Shown here piece after piece: positions 24,441 through 32,290 of a stretch of DNA of 64,000 bases; within the stretch, counting starts at the first letter, position 1, and each line of letters starts with the position of its first letter. A program made the translations under genes and the position numbers. The notes beneath the pieces are model-generated. The model made no database searches. It was not told the DNA's origin and worked only from the letters and a program-made list of their open reading frames with translations. Source of the DNA: an uncultured Alphaproteobacteria bacterium (GTDB lineage: Bacteria > Pseudomonadota > Alphaproteobacteria > Bin95); the NCBI GenBank assembly GCA_938083135.1, contig CALLKY010000024.1:1-64000 (forward strand). Reading direction: 5' to 3'.

Positions 24441-25286
24441 ATGATGAAGAGCATCGTCGTCGCGTTGGACGGCTCGTCCTCCAGCGTAAATGCGCGCAAG
24501 ACAGCGATTGAAGTCGCCAAGCGGACTGGCGCTAGCCTGGTCGGTATCGGCGTGTTGGATGTACCGTGGATTACGGAACCCCGGGCTACGCCTATCGGCG
24601 CGGGCTCTTACCAAACGCATCGGAATGACAAGCTGATCGAAGAAGGCCGGGAGAAAATCCGGGATCGGATTGATGCTTTCCGCACTGAATGTGCCGCTGC
24701 AGAGCTAGAGTGCTCGGCCGTCGGCACAGAAGGCGACCCAGTTGTGCAACTGGATTCTGAGGCCGACCGCCATGACCTTATCGTCATAGGTCGCGAAACC
24801 AATTTCCATGGCGGCGAAAACCATGAAATTGGCGGGACAGTTGAAAAGCTGCTGCATGATAATCCGCGCCCGCTGATCGTGGCCCCTGAAACAGATTATT
24901 CCAACGCGAATGATGATGTTGTTGTGGTGGCATTCGATGGGGATGTTACGTCCTCCCGCGCCATGCACATGTTCCTGCTTTTGGGGCTCGCCAAAGGCCG
25001 CGAAGTGCATGTGGTGTCTGTGGACCCGGACGCCGCCAAAGCCAACGCCCTGGCCGAACGCGGGGCCGCTCTGTTCCGTAGCCACGGTTATGCGGCCCTC
25101 TCTAACGGTGTCGCATCCCGGGGCAAAGTGTCAGACAGCGTCCTTGGTGCGATCAGCACCTGCAACGCTGGCCGCCTCGTCATGGGGGCTTACGGCCACG
25201 AAGGCGGCATCCGCCGCATGTTCGTTGGCTCAACAACCAAGCGCCTGCTGACAGCCAGCCCCGTCCCAGTCTTCGTGCATCATTAG
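24441..25286 (+). CDS. Universal stress protein, tandem UspA domains
   Basis: 281-residue cytoplasmic protein with two UspA domains. Domain 1 (about 1-150) opens MMKSIVVALDGSSSSVNARKTA, and has IVIGRETNFHG and a degenerate ATP-loop; domain 2 (about 160-281) opens VVVVAFDGDVTSSRAM and ends in LVMGAYGHEGGIRRMFVGSTTKRLL, the G-2x-G-9x-G(S/T) nucleotide-binding motif. ATP binding is therefore more likely in domain 2. It follows the acyl-CoA dehydrogenase genes by 38 bases and may be co-expressed. Its role in stress or starvation survival is by family analogy. Confidence 0.9.
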   Translation: MMKSIVVALDGSSSSVNARKTAIEVAKRTGASLVGIGVLDVPWITEPRATPIGAGSYQTHRNDKLIEEGREKIRDRIDAFRTECAAAELECSAVGTEGDPVVQLDSEADRHDLIVIGRETNFHGGENHEIGGTVEKLLHDNPRPLIVAPETDYSNANDDVVVVAFDGDVTSSRAMHMFLLLGLAKGREVHVVSVDPDAAKANALAERGAALFRSHGYAALSNGVASRGKVSDSVLGAISTCNAGRLVMGAYGHEGGIRRMFVGSTTKRLLTASPVPVFVHH

Positions 25287-25295
25287 AACATCCAC

Positions 25296-25318
25296 ATTTG
25301 ATCCGATTCAGATCAAAT
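25296..25318. repeat. Inverted repeat downstream of the usp gene
   Basis: ATTTGATC and GATCAAAT (8 bp) flank CGATTCA, 10 bases after the usp stop. A related core (CTGATTCAGATT) lies in the large hairpin at 62726-62773. Possibly a terminator or a short dispersed palindrome. Confidence 0.5.
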
Positions 25319-25345
25319 CTGGAGAAATGCGCGCTATCAGTGTCT

Positions 25346-25386
25346 TAAAGCGTTGGGCGGCACCCTATCGGGTGCACAACGCTTTA
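25346..25386. repeat. Two-tier hairpin in the usp-tauE gap
   Basis: TAAAGCGTTG pairs with CAACGCTTTA (10 bp); inside it, GCACCC pairs with GGGTGC around a TATC tetraloop, with an asymmetric internal bulge (GGCG against A). No long T-tract follows. The structure is symmetric enough to act on either strand; a terminator or mobile palindromic element are both possible. Confidence 0.6.
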
Positions 25387-25528
25387 GGCCCTCGATTCTG
25401 GCTGTCGCCTGAAATACAACGTCCACGGCTCAAGACCTTCATCCGAAACCGGGTTGCTTGTCGACCGCAAGCTTAACGATGCGCTTGGTCTGTTATCATT
25501 GGTGGCTTGGCCATTTAGGGGTATCCGG

Positions 25529-26344
25529 ATGGAATTTGATCTAATGGCGATCCTGCCGCTGGCGGTGATACTGGCAGGCACGGGCTGCATTGCAGGCGTT
25601 CTGGCAGGCCTGCTTGGCGTCGGCGGCGGCATCATTGTGGTGCCTGTACTTTTCACGATGTTGGGATTTATCGATATCGATATGGCCGTCCGCATGCATT
25701 TGGCGGTTGGTACGTCTCTGGCCAGTATCGTGTTGACGTCATTTGTCTCTGCACGGGCCCATCATAAACGCAGTGCGGTCGATGTGGCCTTGCTGAAATC
25801 CTGGGGTGTGTGGATTTTCGCAGGATCGATCGCGGGCGTCTTGATCGCAAATGCGATTAGCGGCGGCGCGCTGACGACTGTGTTCGGTGTGGTTGCGTTA
25901 GCCGTCGCCCTCTATATGGCGCTAACGCCGCCGGACTTCCGCTTACGTGACCGATTGCCATCCGGGATCGCGGGCTGGGCGAGCGGATTCAGCATTGGCG
26001 GGCTGTCGGCGATGATGGGGATCGGCGGCGGTACGCTGTGTGTGCCCTATTTCAACGCATTTGGCTTCCCAGTGCACCGCGCCGTCGGCACGGCAGCCGC
26101 CATCGGACTGATAATCGCGACGCCCGCTGCCATCGGCTTCATTGTGACTGGCTGGGGCATTCCAGCTTTGCCCCAGGCAAGTCTTGGGCATGTCAACTTG
26201 CTTGGCCTTGCCCTAATCGCACCCTTTACCACACTGTTTGCGCCATTCGGCGTAAAGCTGGCACATTTGCTTTCGCCCAAATTGCTGAAGCGCGCGTTCG
26301 CATTCTTTTTATTCGTGACGGCAATAAAGATGCTTGTTCTCTGA
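25529..26344 (+). CDS. TauE/SafE family anion permease
   Basis: Membrane protein of the TauE/SafE (sulfite/organosulfonate exporter) family, 271 residues from the ATG at 25529, which has AGGGG at good distance; the longer frame from 25454 adds a non-membrane extension. About eight hydrophobic helices are arranged as two inverted halves, each with the family glycine motif: VLAGLLGVGGGIIVVPVL and LSAMMGIGGGTLCVPYF. Members export sulfite, sulfoacetate or other small anions, or take up others. No sulfonate-degrading genes are adjacent, so the substrate is open. Confidence 0.88.
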   Translation: MEFDLMAILPLAVILAGTGCIAGVLAGLLGVGGGIIVVPVLFTMLGFIDIDMAVRMHLAVGTSLASIVLTSFVSARAHHKRSAVDVALLKSWGVWIFAGSIAGVLIANAISGGALTTVFGVVALAVALYMALTPPDFRLRDRLPSGIAGWASGFSIGGLSAMMGIGGGTLCVPYFNAFGFPVHRAVGTAAAIGLIIATPAAIGFIVTGWGIPALPQASLGHVNLLGLALIAPFTTLFAPFGVKLAHLLSPKLLKRAFAFFLFVTAIKMLVL

Positions 26345-26385
26345 GCGCCATAGCGCACAGATTCTCGTGCGTTCGGGTCCTGACC

Positions 26386-27384
26386 CTAAAACATACTCTT
26401 CAGCACCCGGTCCGGTGGTGCGTGGCCGTCGGAGAAGGCTTGGATGCTGGCGATGACTTTTTCGCCCATGGCGATGCGCGCTTCGACGGTGGCGGACGCG
26501 ATGTGTGGGGTGAGGACGACGTTTTCCATCTTCAGCAGCTTCGGCGTCACGACGGGTTCATGCTCGTAAACATCCAATCCTGCACCGCCTATTCGGCCTG
26601 AAGTGAGGGCGCGGACCATGGCGGCCTCGTCAATCACATCGCCGCGGCTGGTGTTGATGATCACCGCGCCCTGCTTGACCATGTTAAGACGTGGCGCGTT
26701 CAGCAGGTGATATGTGCCGGGCGTGCGCGGGCAGTTGACGGAGATCACATCCATCCGCGCGACCATCTGGTTTAATGAATCCCAGTATGTGGCCTCCAGT
26801 TCTTGTTCAATCTCACCGTGGGCACGGCGGCGGTTGTGATAGTGGATCGTCATGCCGAACGCGCGGGCCCGTCTGGCCAGCGCAGCGCCAATCCGCCCCA
26901 TGCCGACAATGCCCAGCCGTTTGCCGCGCAAGCTGGCACCCATCAGGCCGGTCGGGCGCCACCCGTCCCAATTATTCGCGCGCACCAAGCGCTGGCCTTC
27001 GCCAATGCGGCGGATTACGGCCAGGATCAGCGCCATCGCCATGTCGGCTGTGTCTTCTGTTAGCACACCTGGTGTGTTGGTGACGGTTAGCCCCTTGGCG
27101 TGGGCGGCCTCCAGATCAATATGGTCGACGCCCGCACCGTAATTGGCGATCAGCTTCATGTTTGGCCCAGCGGCGCGGATGACCTCTGCGTCGATCCGGT
27201 CTGTTACGGTGCAGGCCAGCACGTCAGCCTCTGCCATGGCAGCCTTCAGCGCATCTTTAGTGAGCGCGTCGTCTATATCGTTCAAGTCCGCGTCAAACAG
27301 CTCCATCATCCGGGTTTCGATGGAGTCGGGCAGCCTGCGCGTAACAACGACTTTGGGGCGGGATTTGGGGGTGGGCTGGGGCAT
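26386..27384 (-). CDS. D-2-hydroxyacid dehydrogenase (glyoxylate/hydroxypyruvate reductase type)
   Basis: 332-residue NAD(P)-dependent enzyme that reduces 2-oxoacids such as glyoxylate or hydroxypyruvate. The coenzyme motif is GIVGMGRIGAALARRA (about residues 158-173) and the HRRAHG region; catalytic residues are the Arg in NTSRGDVID, Glu in GLDVYEHEP and His in LTPHIASAT. It is divergent from a serine-glyoxylate aminotransferase gene 140 bases away, whose product, hydroxypyruvate, would be a natural substrate. That makes hydroxypyruvate reductase the best guess (inference from context plus family). Confidence 0.9.
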   Translation of the reverse strand: MPQPTPKSRPKVVVTRRLPDSIETRMMELFDADLNDIDDALTKDALKAAMAEADVLACTVTDRIDAEVIRAAGPNMKLIANYGAGVDHIDLEAAHAKGLTVTNTPGVLTEDTADMAMALILAVIRRIGEGQRLVRANNWDGWRPTGLMGASLRGKRLGIVGMGRIGAALARRARAFGMTIHYHNRRRAHGEIEQELEATYWDSLNQMVARMDVISVNCPRTPGTYHLLNAPRLNMVKQGAVIINTSRGDVIDEAAMVRALTSGRIGGAGLDVYEHEPVVTPKLLKMENVVLTPHIASATVEARIAMGEKVIASIQAFSDGHAPPDRVLKSMF

Positions 27385-27523
27385 GGAGGGTGCAGCGTCC
27401 TTAGCGGGTCAGGGGCACATTATAGGCCGGTCTTCCACTTGCTGAAACAGGCCCTCGCGTTCAGAAGCGACTTCGTGCATCAATACGGCTTCTAAATTCG
27501 TAATTGCCTGGAGCGCCCAGCCC

Positions 27524-28696
27524 ATGACCGTCCGTCGCGGCCGCCACTTCCTTCAGATCCCTGGTCCCTCGAACTCCCCAGACCAGATCCTCCATGCCAT
27601 TGGCCAGCCGACGCTCGATCATCGCGGCCCAGATTTTGCCCTGCTTGGCAAAGAGGTGCTGGGGGGCATGCGCAAGATCTTCCAGACGGAACATCCTGTG
27701 GTGATCTATCCGTCCTCAGGCACGGGGGCTTGGGAAGCCGCGCTGGTCAACCTGTTCAATCCTGGCGACACGTTGCTTATGGTAGAAACCGGCCAGTTCG
27801 CATCGCTCTGGAAAGAGCTGGCAGAGCGGCTTGGCTACAAGACAGAGTTCATTGAAGGCGATTGGCGCCGGGGTGTGCAGGCCGAGCAGGTTGAAGCGCG
27901 ACTGAAGGCCGATAAGGCCGGTGCAATCCGTGCGGTCTGCATGGTCCACAACGAGACCTCCACTGGTGCCACCAGCCATGTGGAGCAAGTGCGGAAAGCC
28001 ATGGATGCGGCGGGCCATGAAGCGCTGTTCCTAGTCGACACGATTTCCGGCCTCGCTTCCATGGATTATCGGCATGATGCATGGGGTGTGGATGTTTCAA
28101 TCTCCGGTTCCCAGAAAGGCCTGATGGTGCCGCCGGGCCTAAGCTTCAACGCCCTTAGCCCGCGCGCGCTGGAAGCCTACAAGAGCGCTATGGTTCCGCG
28201 ATCCTATTGGGATTGGGGGCCGATGCTGTCTATGAACGAAAGCGGCTATTTCCCCTATACGCCATCCACCAACCTGCTGTTCGGGCTGAAAGAAGCGATC
28301 GATATGCTGTTGGAGGAAGGGCTGGATAACGTGTTCGCCCGCCATTTCCGCCTTGGTGAAGCGACCCGACACGCGGCGCAGGCCTGGGGCCTGGACGTGC
28401 AGTGCGAGAACCCGGACGAACGCTCCAACGTGCTGACGGCCATTCGCCTGCCGGACGGTCATGATGCGGATGCGCTGCGCGCCGTCATCCTGAAGCAATT
28501 TGATGTGTCCCTGGGCAATGGCTTGGGCAAGATCAAAGGCAAGGTTTTCCGCATTGGCCATCTTGGTGATTTCAATGAGCCTATGCTGCTGGGAACCCTG
28601 GGTGCTGTTGAAGCTGGCCTGAAGCTTGCGGGCGTGCCGCACCAGGCTGGCGGCGTTGATGCCGCCATGCGCTATCTGGCTGATACATCGAAGTAG
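27524..28696 (+). CDS. Serine-glyoxylate aminotransferase-type class V aminotransferase
   Basis: PLP enzyme of 390 residues. By similarity to SgaA it transfers the amino group from serine to glyoxylate, giving hydroxypyruvate and glycine, although alanine- or other-glyoxylate specificity is possible. Features: the N-terminal QIPGPSNSPDQILHAIG typical of this group, the PLP-contact SSGTGAWEAAL, LVDTISGLASMDYRHDAWGVD, and the Schiff-base Lys in ISGSQKGLMVPPGLSF (about residue 195). It is divergent from the hydroxyacid dehydrogenase; together they could run part of a glyoxylate/serine-cycle or photorespiration-like salvage route. Confidence 0.9.
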   Translation: MTVRRGRHFLQIPGPSNSPDQILHAIGQPTLDHRGPDFALLGKEVLGGMRKIFQTEHPVVIYPSSGTGAWEAALVNLFNPGDTLLMVETGQFASLWKELAERLGYKTEFIEGDWRRGVQAEQVEARLKADKAGAIRAVCMVHNETSTGATSHVEQVRKAMDAAGHEALFLVDTISGLASMDYRHDAWGVDVSISGSQKGLMVPPGLSFNALSPRALEAYKSAMVPRSYWDWGPMLSMNESGYFPYTPSTNLLFGLKEAIDMLLEEGLDNVFARHFRLGEATRHAAQAWGLDVQCENPDERSNVLTAIRLPDGHDADALRAVILKQFDVSLGNGLGKIKGKVFRIGHLGDFNEPMLLGTLGAVEAGLKLAGVPHQAGGVDAAMRYLADTSK

Positions 28697-28753
28697 CTTG
28701 CAGAGATCGAGGCGAGGCGGCACTCTCCCAAACATCCCGTTTGGAGAGCGCCG

Positions 28754-30844
28754 ATGCCTGATACGACCCCCGCGAACATCGAAATCCGCCACAGCACCTG
28801 CCCGCATGACTGCCCATCGTCCTGCGCGCTGGAAGTAGAGCGGCTGGATGCGAATACGATTGGCCGGGTGCGTGGCGCATCGGCGAACACGTATACGGAT
28901 GGCGTGATCTGCGCGAAGGTCGCGCGCTATGCCGAACGCGCTCACCACCCGGATCGCCTGATGCATCCATTGATGCGGACGGGGCCGAAGGGGTCCAAAG
29001 AATTTAAGCGGGTCAGCTGGGATGAAGCGCTTGACGTGATTGCTAAGCGCTTCCTGGAGATTGAAAAGACCAGCGGGCCGGAAGCGATTTGGCCGTATTT
29101 CTATGCTGGCACCATGGGCATGGTCATGCGGGACGGTATCAACCGCCTCCGCCACGTAAAAGGGTATTCCGGCCAGCATTCCACCGTATGCACGACCCTG
29201 GCTTTCACCGGTTTTATCGCTGGCACTGGGGCGCTTAGGGGCGCGGACCCACGGGAGATGGCGGAGAGTGATCTGGTGGTGATCTGGGGCACGAACCCGG
29301 TCAACACCCAGGTCAATGTCATGACCCACGCGATCAAGGCCCGGAAGAACCGGGGCGGTAAGATCGCTGTGGTGGATGTGTATGAAACGGGTGCCGCCAA
29401 GCAAGCGGATATCTTCGTGCGCGTGAATCCGGGCACGGATGCAGCCCTCGCCTGCGCCGTCATGCACATCCTGTTCCGGGATGGCCATGCGGACTGGGAT
29501 TATCTGAACCAATACACTGATGCGCCGGAAGAACTTGAAGCGCACCTGAAAACCCGTGACCCCGAATGGGCCAGCAAAATCTGTGGCACGCCGGTTAAGG
29601 ATATTGAGGCCTTCGCGGAAGCCATTGGTGAGACGGAACGCACGTTCTTCCGCTTGGGCTACGGCTTTACGCGCCAGCGCAATGGTGCCGTTGCAATGCA
29701 TGCCGCCAGTTGCATTCCCGCCGTCACGGGAGCCTGGAAGCACAAGGGCGGCGGTGCGTTCCACAATAACGGTGCGATTTATGGCTGGAATAAAACCATC
29801 ATCGAAGGCCAGGATGCGCGGGACCCCAATGTGCGCTTGCTCGACCAGGCTCGCATTGGTGAGGTGCTGACAGGTGGTGCAGATGCGCTGAAGGGCGGGG
29901 GGCCAATCAAGGGGATATTCATCCAGAACACTAACCCGATGATGATCGCGCCCGATCACACTAAGGTCCGCCAAGGTTTTGAGCGGGATGATCTGTTCAC
30001 CGTTGTGCATGAGCAATTCATGACCGAAACCGCCCAAATGGCCGATATCGTGCTGCCCGCGACCATGTTCACAGAACATGATGATTTCTATCAGGGCGGC
30101 GGGCATCAGCACATCATGCACGGCCTCAAAGTGGTGGAGCCGCCGGGCGAATGCCGCTCGAACCATGAAGTGATTTGCGCGCTGGCGGAACGGTTGGGCA
30201 CCGAACACCAAGGCTTTACCATGAGTCCGCGTGAGTTGATTGACGCTACGCTCAAAGCCTCCAACCGCCCTGGCCTGGATAAGCTGGAGGAGGAGAACTG
30301 GTTCGACATTCAGCCGCCGTTTGAGCAGGCGCATTATATCGGCGGGTTTGCCCATAGTGACGGCAAATTCCACTTTAAGGCCGATTGGTCTGAGCCGGCA
30401 CCTAAGGGCTTTGGCGGCTATCAACCGGCCGATATGCCGACATTGCCGGACCATTGGGCCGTCATCGATGCCGCGACGGAGGCAAAACCGTTCCGCATGG
30501 CGACAAGCCCGGCGCGGAGCTTCCTGAACTCCACCTTCACCGAAACCAAATCCTCCCAACAACGCGAAGGTCGCCCGACCGTGCAGATGCGGGCGGAGGA
30601 TGCGGAGAAGCTTGGGTTGAGCGACGGCCAGCGCGTGAGGATCGGCAATGATTTGGGCGAAACCATCCTGCATCTGGCCATTAGCGATACGACCAATGCG
30701 GGCGTGGTCATCGTGGAATCGATCTGGCCGAACGCCGCGTTTGAAACCGGGATTGGCATCAATGTGCTGACATCGGCAGAACCCGGCAGCCCCGTTGGCG
30801 GCTCCGTCTATCACGACACGGCTGTGTGGATTAAGGCGGCATAG
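28754..30844 (+). CDS. Molybdopterin oxidoreductase with [4Fe-4S] site
   Basis: 696-residue member of the DMSO-reductase/formate dehydrogenase superfamily, using a bis-MGD molybdenum cofactor. The N-terminal cluster ligands are CPHDCPSSC (about residues 15-23) and the Cys in DGVICAKVARYAERAHHPDRL. The cofactor regions follow in order: KRVSWDEALDVIAKRF, GYSGQHSTVCTT (a Cys is available as metal ligand), VVIWGTNPVNTQ, and a C-terminal molydopterin dinucleotide domain (VQMRAEDAEKLGLSDGQRV). No signal peptide is seen, so it is probably cytoplasmic. No separate electron-transfer subunit is adjacent; the epoxide hydrolase gene follows after 3 bases. Reaction unknown. Confidence 0.9.
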   Translation: MPDTTPANIEIRHSTCPHDCPSSCALEVERLDANTIGRVRGASANTYTDGVICAKVARYAERAHHPDRLMHPLMRTGPKGSKEFKRVSWDEALDVIAKRFLEIEKTSGPEAIWPYFYAGTMGMVMRDGINRLRHVKGYSGQHSTVCTTLAFTGFIAGTGALRGADPREMAESDLVVIWGTNPVNTQVNVMTHAIKARKNRGGKIAVVDVYETGAAKQADIFVRVNPGTDAALACAVMHILFRDGHADWDYLNQYTDAPEELEAHLKTRDPEWASKICGTPVKDIEAFAEAIGETERTFFRLGYGFTRQRNGAVAMHAASCIPAVTGAWKHKGGGAFHNNGAIYGWNKTIIEGQDARDPNVRLLDQARIGEVLTGGADALKGGGPIKGIFIQNTNPMMIAPDHTKVRQGFERDDLFTVVHEQFMTETAQMADIVLPATMFTEHDDFYQGGGHQHIMHGLKVVEPPGECRSNHEVICALAERLGTEHQGFTMSPRELIDATLKASNRPGLDKLEEENWFDIQPPFEQAHYIGGFAHSDGKFHFKADWSEPAPKGFGGYQPADMPTLPDHWAVIDAATEAKPFRMATSPARSFLNSTFTETKSSQQREGRPTVQMRAEDAEKLGLSDGQRVRIGNDLGETILHLAISDTTNAGVVIVESIWPNAAFETGIGINVLTSAEPGSPVGGSVYHDTAVWIKAA

Positions 30845-30847
30845 GCC

Positions 30848-31993
30848 ATGACAAAACCAACGCCGTTCCAAATCCACGCGACCGATAGCCAGCTGGAATA
30901 CCTGAAAGCCCGGCTGGAAAACGCCCGCTGGCCGGAGCAAGAAACGGTCAGCGATTGGTCCCAAGGCACGCCCTTGGCCTATATGCAGGAGATATCAGCC
31001 TATTGGGCGCGGGAGTATGATTGGCGCACCCGGGAAGCCAAGCTGAACACGCTAGACCAGTTCCGGGCGGAGGCTGATGGCTTTGGCCTGCATTTCGTCC
31101 ATATGCGCTCCCCGCACCCCCAGGCCAAACCGCTTTTGTTGAGCCATGGCTGGCCGGGGTCGATTGTGGAGCTCGCGAAGGCGATCCCCATGCTGCTGGA
31201 CCCGCCGGCCTATGGCGGTGATGCGGCGGATGCGTTTCATGTGGTGGCACCCTCCCTGCCGGGTTTCGGGTTTTCCGATAAACCAACGGAAACAGGCTAC
31301 GGCGTCCAGAAGATCGCGGCCCTGTTTGACCGGCTGATGCGCGACCTTGGCTATGATCGCTATTTCGCCCAGGGCGGCGATTGGGGGTCTATGATCACGA
31401 CGATGATAGGCGCGCAGAACTTGGGTGCCTGTCAGGCGATCCACGTGAACATGCCGATTGGCCGCCCAACGGCGGAGGAGACGGCAAACCCCACTGCCGA
31501 GGACAAAGCCGGGATCGCCGCCCTCAAAGCCTATAATGATTGGGATATGGGCTATTCCAAGCAGCAGAGCACCCGGCCGCAAAGTGTGGGATACGGGCTG
31601 GTAGATTCCCCCGTTGGCCAGGCTGCATGGATCATAGAGAAGTTTTGGCGTTGGACCGATTGCAACGGCCACCCCGAAAATGCCCTCAGCCGGGATGAGA
31701 TGCTGGATAACATCATGCTTTACTGGCTGCCGGAAACTGCGGCGTCCTCCGCCCGGCTGTACTGGGAAAGCTTCGGCAAACCCATCCTGAAGGAAACCGG
31801 CCCCGCCACCCTACCCGCAGGCTGCAGCCTCTTCCCCAAAGAAATCTTCCGCCCACCCCGCCCCTGGGCTGAGCGCACCTACACCAACATCATCCACTGG
31901 AATGAGCTAGATAAGGGCGGCCATTTTGCTGCGTTTGAGCAGCCGAGGACGTTTGTGGATGAGGTGCGGGCGTGCTTTAGACTGGTGCGGTGA
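30848..31993 (+). CDS. Epoxide hydrolase (EPHN-type alpha/beta hydrolase)
   Basis: 381-residue enzyme that opens epoxides to diols. The N-terminal EPHN region spans about residues 1-110 (FQIHATDSQLEYLKARLENA with the typical WPEQE). The alpha/beta core shows the HGWPGS oxyanion motif, nucleophilic Asp in AQGGDWGSMI (about residue 178), and the catalytic His in KGGHFAAFEQP near the end. Closest characterised relatives are microsomal-type epoxide hydrolases and juvenile-hormone hydrolase. It is co-transcribed with the molybdopterin oxidoreductase (3-base gap). Confidence 0.92.
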   Translation: MTKPTPFQIHATDSQLEYLKARLENARWPEQETVSDWSQGTPLAYMQEISAYWAREYDWRTREAKLNTLDQFRAEADGFGLHFVHMRSPHPQAKPLLLSHGWPGSIVELAKAIPMLLDPPAYGGDAADAFHVVAPSLPGFGFSDKPTETGYGVQKIAALFDRLMRDLGYDRYFAQGGDWGSMITTMIGAQNLGACQAIHVNMPIGRPTAEETANPTAEDKAGIAALKAYNDWDMGYSKQQSTRPQSVGYGLVDSPVGQAAWIIEKFWRWTDCNGHPENALSRDEMLDNIMLYWLPETAASSARLYWESFGKPILKETGPATLPAGCSLFPKEIFRPPRPWAERTYTNIIHWNELDKGGHFAAFEQPRTFVDEVRACFRLVR

Positions 31994-32290
31994 ATTGGCG
32001 GAAAGGCTTAACGGACCCCCCATTCAACATTGACCTAAGAACTTTAAATGCGACCTATCAGACGGTCCCCTCGCCCCCCAACGGGGGGAGAGGGATCAGG
32101 GTGAGGGGGGCGCTAGCCCCATATCCGAACGCCCCGACAAGCAACAGAATCCGTTCTGCCCTCACGCCATCATACCATCCTGATAAAGCCCCCCTCACCC
32201 TGTCCCTCTCCCCCCGTTGGGGGGCGAGGAGAATGCGTGGTGGCGGTTTCAATTCAATCCGCAACCCATTCCCGGCAGCAGGCGACCGAC
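31994..32290. other. Intergenic region with inverted REP-like repeats
   Basis: About 300 bases between the convergent ends of the epoxide hydrolase and LRR genes. It has no credible gene. Most of it is taken by two REP-like arms and the roughly 76-base spacer between them. Confidence 0.8.
32070..32228. repeat. Inverted pair of REP-like palindromes
   Basis: Arms at 32070-32111 and 32188-32228 are reverse complements over about 41 bases with a single one-base indel. Each arm contains its own palindrome (CCCCCCAACGGGGGG) followed by AGAGGG and a CAGGGTGAGGGGGG tail. G/C-rich palindromes of this CTCTCCCC...GGGTGAGGG form are widespread in intergenic regions of Proteobacteria. The two-arm layout is like a BIME or small non-autonomous element. 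Confidence 0.8.

Noticed and set aside
28139-30964. 941-residue minus-strand frame antisense to the molybdopterin oxidoreductase
   Set aside because: Long only because the high-GC coding strand lacks stops in that frame; residues are rich in His, Arg and Gly without any domain, while the plus strand has a full MopB family match.
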